Origin: Actinomycetes bacterium
Lineage (GTDB): Bacteria > Actinomycetota > CALGFH01
Length of the DNA stretch: 8,169 nucleotides
Reading direction: 5' to 3'
Assembly (NCBI GenBank): GCA_030152105.1
Contig: JASLIH010000409.1
Location: forward strand, 1-8,169
The position numbers and the translations under genes were made by a program. Numbering within the stretch: the stretch's first letter is position 1; each line of letters begins with the position of its first letter. Shown one piece after another: positions 1 through 5,145 of the stretch. The notes beneath the pieces were generated by a model. The model was not told where the DNA came from and did not search any database. It saw nothing but the letters and a program-made list of their open reading frames with translations.

Positions 1-153
1 CGGAGTGGTCTCGAGCAGGAGCTTGACCTGGGCGATCCCGGCGTTGTTGATGAAGACGTCGACGCTGTCGAGCTCGCTCGCGACCCGCTCGACGAGCCCG
101 AAGTCGGCGTCGCGGTCGGAGACGCCGGCCTCCTTCCTGTCAATGCTGCTCAT
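1..153 (-). CDS. Short-chain dehydrogenase (acetoin/diacetyl reductase-like), N-terminal cofactor segment missing; C-terminus beyond window
   Basis: The frame is open from an ATG at 153 to the window edge (51 codons). It carries the SDR structural motif NNAG at residues 38-41, preceded by SDRDADFGLVERVASEL and followed by IAQVKLLLETTP. This is the beta4 region that in ordinary SDRs lies about 85-95 residues into the protein. Here it is about 38 residues in, and the TGxxxGIG nucleotide-binding loop that should come first is absent. The start is well supported by AGGAGG at 163-168, nine bases upstream. The first residues, MSSIDRK, look like a normal SDR start joined directly to the later segment, which suggests an in-frame internal deletion of roughly 50 residues. 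It sits 6 nt after the AcoX-like gene and is probably co-transcribed with it. That context and the NNAGIAQVK sequence suggest a diacetyl/acetoin reductase ancestor, which is inference. Without the Rossmann loop it is unlikely to bind NAD(P) normally, so it may be a non-functional gene. Confidence 0.8.
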   Translation of the reverse strand, partial: MSSIDRKEAGVSDRDADFGLVERVASELDSVDVFINNAGIAQVKLLLETTP

Positions 154-159
154 GGGCAC

Positions 160-1365
160 CTACCTCCTGGTGGGTGCGTCGTCGGGGTGGTAGGTCGAGG
201 CCGGGGTGTCGACCTGGCGCTGCCTGGGCTGCTCGCCAGACGCGGCCTCGGCCGGGGCCTGACCCGAGATAAGTAGATCCCGGTCGGCGGCGGCCCGCAT
301 GACCTTCGGGATGTCGACGACCAGCGGCCCGGACCCGGACAGCGTCACCGAGACCGGCCGGTCCGGGCTGAACTCGATCTCCCGCTCGCCGTCGACGGCG
401 ACCGTGCCCGTCGGCACCGTGCTCAGTCGACGTTCGCCGATGGCGAGAGGGGCGACCTCGAGGATGCCGACCCGGGCCAGGACCCCAGGGGCGATCGGCG
501 CCGTCACCCAGCACCGGGCCGGGCCGTCACCGGCCAGCCGGACGGCCACCCCGCCAGGGTGGCTCCTCGGCGTCGGATGCAGCATCGCGGCCACACTGGA
601 CAGCCCGATCGCGTGTGGCTCGGCGAAGGCGCAGTACAGCTCCCGAAGCGAATCCACGTGCCACAGCGCCCTGGCCCCGACGTGGGCGATGGTGGAGATG
701 CAGACGTCGACCAGGGCCAGCTCGCGGCGGCTGCCAGACTCGACCTCGAGCACCTTGGCCCGGTTGGTGGCCTCGGCCAGCCCGACCGCCCCGACCGCGA
801 CCAGGGCGGCCGCCGAGCCGGCCACGGTCGCCTCCCACATCTGCGGGAAGGCGTTGTTGGTGCCCGTGCTGAGCGGCACGATCGGCGTGTCGCCAAGCAC
901 CGGGGCGGCCGCCCTGATGGTCCCGTCCCCGCCCAGCAGCACGATCACGTTCGCGCCGGCGGACCGCATGCGAAGGGCCGTCTCGCGGGTGTCGTCTGCC
1001 GTGCCGGTGAGGACGTCGAGGGCGACGAACTCGAGCTCGGGCCAGACCCGGTCGCGCTCGGCGTCGCGGCGCTGCCAGGCGCGCAGCACCCCGGCCGAGA
1101 TCCCGAAGCTGTCGGTCGAGACCAGCACCCGGCCGACCCCGAGGACGCCCGCCGCAGCGACCAGCCGCAGGACCATGTTGGTCTTCTCGGCGTTGGGGAA
1201 GACCGACGCGCGCGCCACGAGCCGGCGGATGTCGCGGCCCGACATCGGGTTGGCGATGATCCCAATCGTCGCGTCGGCGGCCCCCGGCCAGCCCGGCTCG
1301 GACCGGCCGCCGGAAGCGGGCCGGCCGCTCTGCGTAGGCTGACCGTTGGTCCGGTAGGCGTCCAT
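160..1365 (-). CDS. acoX: AcoX-like ATP-NAD kinase family protein
   Basis: This 401-residue protein is related to the diacylglycerol/NAD-kinase fold family that includes AcoX of acetoin catabolism operons. After a roughly 31-residue Ser/Gly/Pro-rich N-terminal extension, the conserved core starts with IGIIANPMSGRDIRRLVA (34-51). Next come the phosphate-binding GGDGT (145-149), the substrate-side motif STGTNNAFP (166-174), and a C-terminal beta-rich domain ending around GTVAVDGEREIEF (320-332) and the PLVVDIPKVM stretch (347-356). The final 40 residues are polar and probably disordered. The ATG at 1365 has GGGAG (1371-1375) five bases upstream. The exact reaction of AcoX is not established. 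The family suggests phosphorylation of NAD or a related cofactor, and the gene is typically found with acetoin dehydrogenase genes. The neighbouring SDR fragment fits that setting; acoABC itself is not in the window. A distantly related NAD kinase with another role is the alternative. Confidence 0.85.
   Translation of the reverse strand: MDAYRTNGQPTQSGRPASGGRSEPGWPGAADATIGIIANPMSGRDIRRLVARASVFPNAEKTNMVLRLVAAAGVLGVGRVLVSTDSFGISAGVLRAWQRRDAERDRVWPELEFVALDVLTGTADDTRETALRMRSAGANVIVLLGGDGTIRAAAPVLGDTPIVPLSTGTNNAFPQMWEATVAGSAAALVAVGAVGLAEATNRAKVLEVESGSRRELALVDVCISTIAHVGARALWHVDSLRELYCAFAEPHAIGLSSVAAMLHPTPRSHPGGVAVRLAGDGPARCWVTAPIAPGVLARVGILEVAPLAIGERRLSTVPTGTVAVDGEREIEFSPDRPVSVTLSGSGPLVVDIPKVMRAAADRDLLISGQAPAEAASGEQPRQRQVDTPASTYHPDDAPTRR
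163..168 (-). promoter_or_regulatory. Shine-Dalgarno site deciding the start of the truncated SDR
   Basis: The minus strand reads AGGAGG nine bases before the ATG at 153. It lies just upstream of the TAG stop of the AcoX-like gene (160-162). The near-perfect site argues that translation starts here and that the missing SDR N-terminus is not explained by a wrong start choice. Confidence 0.8.
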
Positions 1366-1429
1366 ACCATCTCCCGGCCCGGCGTCGTGCGCCGGTGCGC
1401 ACCGCTATCCGCCTCAATCGGTGAGATGT

Positions 1430-1441
1430 CCTGTATACAGG
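1430..1441. promoter_or_regulatory. Perfect 12-bp palindrome, candidate GntR/FadR-type operator for the acoX unit
   Basis: CCTGTATACAGG is a perfect palindrome with a GTATAC centre, 64 bases upstream of the acoX start. The core resembles the GTnnnAC-type operators of the GntR/FadR regulator family. No convincing sigma-70 -35/-10 pair could be placed around it, and no regulator gene is in the window, so the role is inferred from position and symmetry only. Confidence 0.4.
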
Positions 1442-1460
1442 CGGGCTCGCGCGGCGCATA

Positions 1461-1480
1461 GGGTTGCAGGGGGTTGCAGC
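1461..1480. repeat. Tandem 10-bp duplication (GGGTTGCAG unit twice)
   Basis: GGGTTGCAGG is followed directly by GGGTTGCAGC. The two copies differ only in the last base. It lies 20 bases beyond the GTATAC palindrome, in the upstream region of the acoX gene. It could be a protein-binding direct repeat or a simple duplication. Confidence 0.45.
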
Positions 1481-1742
1481 CCGGGTCGCGGGCAGGTTTG
1501 CGACCGGCATGGCCAGCTCGGGTCCGGCTCCGCGACCGGTCGGGCCCAGCCATCGAGCGAACCCACCCCCCAGCCTCCTCGTCGCTTGCCCTGACCTGGC
1601 GCTGTCAGGCGATCTGGCTGGTCGCGCTGGTACACCGAACGCGTTCGCTCACCAGGTAGTACAGGAACGACGCCGCGCTAGCTGCCACGGGCTCACCAGC
1701 CCAACCTTGGCCGTCAGCCGCGCAGCGATTCCCAAGTTTGGT
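1481..1742. other. Gene-free stretch between acoX and the tRNA-like remnant
   Basis: No frame here has a convincing start and family signature; the open frames that cross it are rich in Arg, Pro and Ala and look like GC-driven noise. On the minus strand, about 1600-1690, a short frame reading AASFLYYLV resembles a transmembrane piece of an EamA-type transporter, but it is far too short to claim. The 12-bp palindrome at 1636-1647 is listed separately. Confidence 0.5.
1636..1647. promoter_or_regulatory. Perfect 12-bp palindrome CGAACGCGTTCG
   Basis: The 12 bases are perfectly self-complementary and stand alone in non-coding DNA, about 345 bases before the TenA pair and 270 bases from acoX. Symmetry of this kind is typical of TetR- or LacI-type half-sites, but at this GC content a chance palindrome is also possible. 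Confidence 0.25.
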
Positions 1743-1770
1743 TGGCCTCCTGCCAGGGATTCGAACCCGC
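1743..1770 (-). pseudogene. Degenerate tRNA 3'-end-like sequence (T-arm, acceptor strand and CCA)
   Basis: Read on the minus strand, the sequence has a T-loop TTCGAAT (1759-1765) flanked by GGG and CCC. A 7-nt acceptor-like strand, one discriminator base and CCA (1743-1745) follow, with the exact spacing of a tRNA 3' end. The outer two pairs of the T-stem do not form. No complementary 5' acceptor strand (CTCCTGC) is found at the expected distance upstream, and no anticodon arm can be folded. It is therefore either a decayed tRNA 3' fragment or a chance resemblance; the amino acid identity cannot be assigned. Confidence 0.35.
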
Positions 1771-1981
1771 GAACAGGGCGAGGAACGCCGAGAGCCAGAC
1801 CTTCCCGCACCACCGTTGCGACCCGGACGCTCGCCCGAGTATCGGTGCGGTCAGACACGACGGTCAGGGTCGCAGCCGAGCCATCTTAGGGACCAGCCAC
1901 CTGCGGCCCACCCGAAGCTCCGCCCGCATCCGCTTCACCGAGCGCCCGCTTCCTGGCTGTGGGGGTCGGTAGGATCAGCGA
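1771..1981. other. Leader region of the TenA pair; nothing definite
   Basis: No gene, no TPP riboswitch motifs and no clear promoter hexamers were found, although thiamine genes are often under a TPP riboswitch. The end of the region holds the AGGA ribosome-binding site (1970-1973) of the first TenA gene. Confidence 0.4.
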
Positions 1982-2629
1982 ATGGTGGCGTTCACCGACC
2001 GCCTCGTCGAGGCCAACCGGGCCGTCTGGGCGGCCATGGCCGGGCACCCCTTCGTGCTCGGCCTGGCTCATGGCACCCTGCCGGCGGCGGCGCTGCAGGC
2101 GTGGGTCCAACAGGACCGGGTCTTCGTGGTGCAGGAGCGGCGGGTGGTGGCCGCACTCCGCGCCCACGGCCTGCCGTCGCGGCTCGACAGCCTGCTCGCC
2201 GACCTCGACCGCAGCCTGGTCCTCGAGGCGGACGCCTTCACCCAGACCGCCACCGACCAGGGTTTTGCGCCCGACGCCGAGCCCTGGCCGGTCGGTCTCG
2301 GCTATACCTCCTACCTTCTCTGCGCCGCCTACGACGGCGTCCTGGAGGGGCTTGCCGCCCTGTACGCGGCCGAGCGCGCCTACCTGGACACCTGGACCGC
2401 CGTGGCCACGCTCAGCCCGGCCGACTCCGCCTACCACGCCTGGATCCAGAACTGGAGCGGCGAGGCGTTCCGAGCCTTCGTCGGTGCCCTCGGCCGCGAC
2501 CTTGACGAGCTCGCCGGGGCGCCGTCGCCCGCCCTGGCCGAGCGTCTCGGTGTGCTCTTCACCGGCGCCGCCCGGTTCGAGCTGGCCTTCTGGGAGATGT
2601 GCTGGAGCGGCCAGGCATGGCCGGGCTGA
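1982..2629 (+). CDS. TenA/THI-4 family protein lacking the catalytic cysteine (TenA_E-like)
   Basis: This 215-residue, mostly helical protein belongs to the TenA (thiaminase II) family, which salvages the thiamine pyrimidine by hydrolysing aminopyrimidine breakdown products to HMP. Family marks are HPFVLGLAHGTLP (22-34), the substrate-binding Asp in WVQQDRVF (Asp45), GYTSYLLCAAYDGVLEGLAALY (107-128) and the C-terminal FELAFWEMCW with the catalytic-type Glu200. Where classical TenA has the LPC(Y/M)W active-site cysteine, this protein reads ALYAAERAY (126-134), so the cysteine is missing and a glutamate lies nearby. That pattern recalls the TenA_E subgroup, reported to act on formylamino- and amino-HMP. 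The ATG at 1982 has AGGA seven bases upstream. It overlaps the next TenA gene by 13 bases, so the two are surely co-translated. It could alternatively be a non-catalytic partner of the second protein. Confidence 0.82.
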   Translation: MVAFTDRLVEANRAVWAAMAGHPFVLGLAHGTLPAAALQAWVQQDRVFVVQERRVVAALRAHGLPSRLDSLLADLDRSLVLEADAFTQTATDQGFAPDAEPWPVGLGYTSYLLCAAYDGVLEGLAALYAAERAYLDTWTAVATLSPADSAYHAWIQNWSGEAFRAFVGALGRDLDELAGAPSPALAERLGVLFTGAARFELAFWEMCWSGQAWPG

Positions 2630-3285
2630 GCCAGCGCCTGTTCGCGCTCGGGCGGCCGAACCTGGAGCGCCAGCTCGCCCATCCCACCGTGCGCGGGATC
2701 GCCAACGGCGACCTGGACCAGCCGCGATTTCGCTCCTGGCTGGTGCAGGACTACCTGTTCCTGCTCGACTACGTGCGGCTGTTCGCCCTGGCCGCCGCCC
2801 GGGCACCCGACACCGACACCCTGGGCCGCCTGGTCGACCTGGCCCACTCCACCTTCCACGAGGAGCTGTCGCTGCACCGCGCCTACGCCGCCGAATTCGG
2901 CCTTGCCCAGGCGGACCTGGACCGAGCCGAGAAATCGCCCCAATGCGCCGCCTACACCGACTTTCTGCTCCGCACCGCCGCGACCGCCGAGTTCGCCGAG
3001 GTGCTGGCCGCGCTGCTGCCGTGCATGTGGGGTTATTCCGAGCTGGGCCGGGCCCTGGCCGCGACCGGCCTACCGACCGAGTCCCGCTACCGACGCTGGA
3101 TCGAGACCTACGCCGACCCCGGCTTCGCCGACCTGGCCGCCTGGTGCGCGGCCCTGCTGGACCGGGCGACCGGCGGCCTGCCAGCGGCCCGCCTGGCCGC
3201 CTGCGAGCGTGCCTTCCTGACCAGCCTCCGCCACGAGCTCGCCTTCTGGGACGCCGAAGAACCCGACCCATGGGGGAAGCGTTAG
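2617..3285 (+). CDS. tenA: TenA family aminopyrimidine aminohydrolase / thiaminase II (Cys-type)
   Basis: This 222-residue TenA protein has all the expected landmarks. They are the substrate Asp45 in SWLVQDYLFLLDY (40-52), HEELSLH (81-87), Tyr113, the catalytic Cys136 in LLPCMWGYSELG (133-144) with Tyr140, and Glu207 in LRHELAFWD (204-212). These positions lie within one or two residues of the Bacillus TenA residues Asp44, Cys135 and Glu205. The expected reaction is hydrolysis of 4-amino-5-aminomethyl-2-methylpyrimidine to HMP plus ammonia, a cytosolic thiamine salvage step. The ATG at 2617 with GGAG nine bases upstream is preferred over an in-frame GTG at 2599, whose GGGAG lies only two bases away. 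The gene overlaps the end of the Cys-less TenA gene, giving a translationally coupled pair. No other thiamine gene is in the window. Confidence 0.88.
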   Translation: MAGLSQRLFALGRPNLERQLAHPTVRGIANGDLDQPRFRSWLVQDYLFLLDYVRLFALAAARAPDTDTLGRLVDLAHSTFHEELSLHRAYAAEFGLAQADLDRAEKSPQCAAYTDFLLRTAATAEFAEVLAALLPCMWGYSELGRALAATGLPTESRYRRWIETYADPGFADLAAWCAALLDRATGGLPAARLAACERAFLTSLRHELAFWDAEEPDPWGKR

Positions 3286-3423
3286 GTTAGCGCGTGCGTC
3301 GGTGTGCCCAAGACGTACCAGGAGAGCGTTCTACTGAACGTCAAGAGAGCGTTTCCCTTCCGCAACGACGGTCAGACCCGAGCTGCGAGAACGGCGGTTA
3401 GCACATCGGTTCCCGGGGTTTTG
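3286..3423. other. Spacer with a small hairpin and a GAGAGCGTT direct repeat
   Basis: Between the TenA pair and the tRNA-Val fragment there is no gene. GAGAGCGTT occurs at 3322-3330 and again at 3345-3353, and CGTTC/GAACG forms a 5-bp hairpin with a TACT loop (3327-3340). GAGAGCG is also a usual D-arm/anticodon-stem sequence in valine tRNAs, so these may be scrambled tRNA 5' pieces, but no fold supports that. CCCGGG at 3412-3417 pairs with CCCGGG at 3428-3433 across the start of the tRNA fragment. Confidence 0.35.
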
Positions 3424-3468
3424 CTGACCCGGGAGAGGTCACAGGTTCAAACCCTGTCGCGCCCACCA
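3424..3468 (+). pseudogene. tRNA-Val(GAC) 3' half (candidate integration-site scar)
   Basis: From the anticodon loop onward this is a textbook tRNA. Position 32-33 is CT and the anticodon GAC is at 3426-3428. The 3' anticodon strand GGGAG is followed by the variable loop AGGTC. The T-stem ACAGG/CCTGT is perfectly paired around the loop TTCAAAC. The acceptor strand CGCGCCC, discriminator A and encoded CCA (3466-3468) complete it. CGCGCCC with GAC matches bacterial tRNA-Val. The 31 bases immediately upstream (3393-3423) have the right length for a 5' half, but they do not pair with the acceptor strand (3 of 7 positions), make no D-stem, and give only a weak wobble-rich anticodon stem. The fragment therefore looks like a 3' half left by site-specific integration, not a working tRNA gene. 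Confidence 0.78.
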
Positions 3469-3550
3469 GCCACAGCGTATCTAGAGGTCCCCCGCTCAGC
3501 GCCGCTTGTCAGCAGATCACTCCTTGTGACCAGAGGAGAGAGGAGCACCA

Positions 3551-4342
3551 ATGGAGACGACCGCTGTGCCGGTGGCCGTGGTCACCGGGGCCGCGCAGGG
3601 GATCGGCCGCAAGGTGGCCGAGACGCTGGCCGGCGAGGGCTACGCGCTGGCCCTGACCGACCTGCGGGAGCCGGCCGAGACGCTCGAGGCGGTGCGTGGC
3701 CGCGGCGCCGAGGCGCTGACGGCCGTCGGTGACGTCACCTCCCAGGCCGACGTCGCCGCCCTGGCCGAGCAGGTAGGCCGACAGTTCGGCGGCGCGAGCG
3801 TGCTGGTCAACAACGCCGGCATCGCGCTGCTGGCGCCCGCTGAGGAGACCACGCCGGCGCAGTGGCGGCGGGTGCTGGAGGTGAACCTGACCGGACCGTT
3901 CCTGCTTTGCCAGCAGTTCGGAGCGATGATGCTGGGCGCCGGCAGCGGGTCGATCGTCAACGTCGCCTCAATCGCCGGGCTGCGAGGGATCGCCGATCGT
4001 GCCGCCTACAACGCCAGCAAGCACGGCCTGGTAGGACTGACCCGCACGCTGGCGGCCGAGTGGGGCGGTCGGGGCGTGCGGGTCAATGCGGTCTGCCCTG
4101 GCTGGGTCAAGACCGAGATGGACACCACCGCCCAGGCGAGCGGCGCCTACAGCGACGACGACATCGTCGGACAGGTGCCCATGGGCCGGTTCGCCACGCC
4201 TGATGATGTTGCCGCGGCGGTGGCGTTCCTGGCCGACCCGGCGCGCAGCGGGTTCATCAACGGAGTCGCCCTGCCGGTGGACGGGGGCTGGACCGCCGAT
4301 GCCAGCTGGACCGCCCTGCGCCTGCGCCAACGCCGGACCTGA
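3551..4342 (+). CDS. SDR family NAD(P)-dependent oxidoreductase, intact
   Basis: This 263-residue classical short-chain dehydrogenase has every key element. They are the cofactor loop TGAAQGIG (12-19), the acidic residue after beta2 in LTDLRE (Asp37, favouring NAD), NNAG (87-90), Asn112, catalytic Ser140 in NVASIAG, the YxxxK pair Tyr153/Lys157 in AAYNASKHG, PGWVKTEM (183-190), and the C-terminal FINGVALPVDGGW (235-247). Length is normal for the family (about 250) plus a short basic tail. It resembles FabG-like and sugar/alcohol dehydrogenases, and its substrate cannot be named. The ATG is preceded by AGGAG (3541-3545) five bases upstream. It begins 83 bases after the tRNA-Val fragment and ends at a hairpin, so it seems to be a single-gene unit, possibly cargo of a former insertion. 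It is unrelated in detail to the SDR at the left edge. Confidence 0.93.
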   Translation: METTAVPVAVVTGAAQGIGRKVAETLAGEGYALALTDLREPAETLEAVRGRGAEALTAVGDVTSQADVAALAEQVGRQFGGASVLVNNAGIALLAPAEETTPAQWRRVLEVNLTGPFLLCQQFGAMMLGAGSGSIVNVASIAGLRGIADRAAYNASKHGLVGLTRTLAAEWGGRGVRVNAVCPGWVKTEMDTTAQASGAYSDDDIVGQVPMGRFATPDDVAAAVAFLADPARSGFINGVALPVDGGWTADASWTALRLRQRRT

Positions 4343-4344
4343 CC

Positions 4345-4360
4345 CGCTCCAGTTGGAGCG
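4345..4360 (+). terminator. Hairpin just after the SDR gene, possible terminator
   Basis: CGCTCC and GGAGCG form a perfect 6-bp stem with an AGTT loop, starting 3 bases after the stop codon. There is no T-run after the stem, so it would be an atypical terminator or an mRNA 3'-end stabiliser. Confidence 0.45.
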
Positions 4361-4521
4361 ACAGCGGACCTACTGATGACCACTCAGCTGAGCCACCAGG
4401 GCGACGAGGAGCCAGAACCGTAGCCAGGTCGATGAGGCAATGCGACGGTGCCGAGGCGAAGCATGCCAGCGAAGATCAGCCACGGTCACCGCCGGCACCT
4501 CCATCGAGTACGCTCCACGAG
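4361..4521. other. Spacer without a recognisable gene
   Basis: Short open frames cross this stretch on both strands, but none has a family motif or a good ribosome-binding site. It may hold the original upstream region of the PPOX-fold fragment that follows. Confidence 0.4.
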
Positions 4522-4626
4522 GTGACTGGAGAGTGGACCGGACGAGTTCGCTCACTGCTGGAGGCACCCTCTCCTGCGGTGTTGACGACCTACCGAAAGG
4601 ACGGCAGCGCCCACACGGGTGACTGA
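4522..4626 (+). pseudogene. N-terminal fragment of a PPOX-fold (pyridoxamine-phosphate-oxidase-like, possibly F420- or flavin-dependent) protein
   Basis: Starting at GTG 4522, the frame reads TGEWTGRVRSLLEAPSPAVL then TTYRKDGSAHT. This is the typical first strand pair of PPOX-fold split-barrel proteins, where the PAVLTT(x)RxDGxPH pattern lies in the first 35 residues. After that the homology stops and the frame ends two codons later (TGA at 4624-4626). A normal member has about 125-150 residues, so only about a quarter remains and the flavin/F420-binding parts are missing. The break coincides with the start of the minus-strand helicase piece at about 4618, so the truncation is a rearrangement and not a point mutation. 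Whether the ancestor used F420 or FMN cannot be told. Confidence 0.68.
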
Positions 4627-5048
4627 CAGGAACAGCCGGTGCTCGAGGTGCGGGGCGATCCGGCGGATGGCCGCCGTGGGCAGCGAGTCGTTGGCGTACC
4701 GGCCCCGCCCCGATGGGGCGCAGCCATGGACCTCGTCCACGATCAGCAGGTCGAGGTGCGCGGCAGCGTGGCTGGGCCGGCCGGCAGGACGTCGCCCAGC
4801 AGCCGCAGCGGCCGGTCCCGCTTCAGCCAATCGATCGAGGTAATCAGGCGCGGGAAGTGGGTCCAAGGGTTGACGTAGGTTCCGCGGGAACGGCGGAGCT
4901 GGTGCAGGCACTCGGCGTCCACGATGCGGAACTCCAGGCCGAACTTCTCGGCCATCTCATCGCGCCACTTCACGCACCACGGCGCCGGGCAGACGACCAG
5001 CGCCGTGCGGGCCCGATGCCGCAGCAGCAACTCCTGCACAACCAGGCC
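4618..5048 (-). pseudogene. Frameshifted internal fragment of an SNF2-type helicase resembling DISARM DrmD
   Basis: The minus strand encodes a piece of a superfamily 2 ATPase in two frames. The first frame (from about 5048 down to about 4765) reads VGLVVQELLLRHRARTALVV, then CPAPWCVKWRDEMAEKFGLE and NPWTHFPRLITSIDWLKRD. The second (about 4765 to 4618) reads DLLIVDEVHGCAPSGRGRY and ends at HRLFLSVT. DEVH (4726-4737) is the Walker B box and LSVT matches motif III (usually SAT). The order and spacing match the first helicase lobe of DrmD-type SNF2 proteins of DISARM phage defence. One frameshift lies between 4753 and 4770. The Walker A region upstream and everything after motif III are missing, from a protein normally about 1000 residues long. 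Other SNF2/RapA-like ATPases are possible, but the WTHFPRLITSIDW sequence favours DrmD. Confidence 0.72.
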
Positions 5049-5093
5049 GACCCGGAGGGGAACGAGTTCTGCCTACTCGCGGGTCGCCTCTGA
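5046..5093 (+). pseudogene. C-terminal tail of a VOC/glyoxalase-bleomycin-resistance family protein
   Basis: The plus frame reads ADPEGNEFCLLAGRL then TGA. DPEGNEFC(L/V) is the signature of the last beta strand of VOC-fold (glyoxalase/bleomycin resistance) proteins, where it sits a few residues from the C-terminus and supplies the metal-binding Glu. The sequence before it belongs to the antisense helicase piece, so only about 15 codons remain. The match is short but very characteristic and it ends where such proteins end. It directly abuts the helicase fragment. Confidence 0.55.
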
Positions 5094-5145
5094 CTGGAGG
5101 CCCGCGCGGCCCGCGAGGCCCAGGCGGTCCACGCCGGAACGACGA

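Noticed and set aside
299..1461. Long plus-strand open frames opposite acoX
   Set aside because: Low-complexity Ser/Thr/Arg/Ala translations with no motif; the minus-strand AcoX reading has GGDGT and the family core.
1870..1981. TPP riboswitch upstream of the TenA genes
   Set aside because: The conserved thi-box sequences (such as CTGAGA) are not present, and no matching fold could be drawn.
1886..3290. Very long open frames overlapping the TenA pair on both strands (minus 1886-3271, plus 1959-3290)
   Set aside because: They are Arg/Gly/Pro-rich shadows caused by high GC. The TenA frames carry family motifs and catalytic residues, and these do not.
3393..3468. A complete 76-nt tRNA-Val gene
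   Set aside because: Length and the 3' half fit, but the 5' acceptor pairs at only about 3 of 7 positions, the D-stem does not form and the anticodon stem is mostly wobble pairs.
3424..3468. Group I intron 3' exon in the anticodon loop of tRNA-Val
   Set aside because: No 5' tRNA-Val exon is found within several hundred bases upstream and no group I core motifs are evident.
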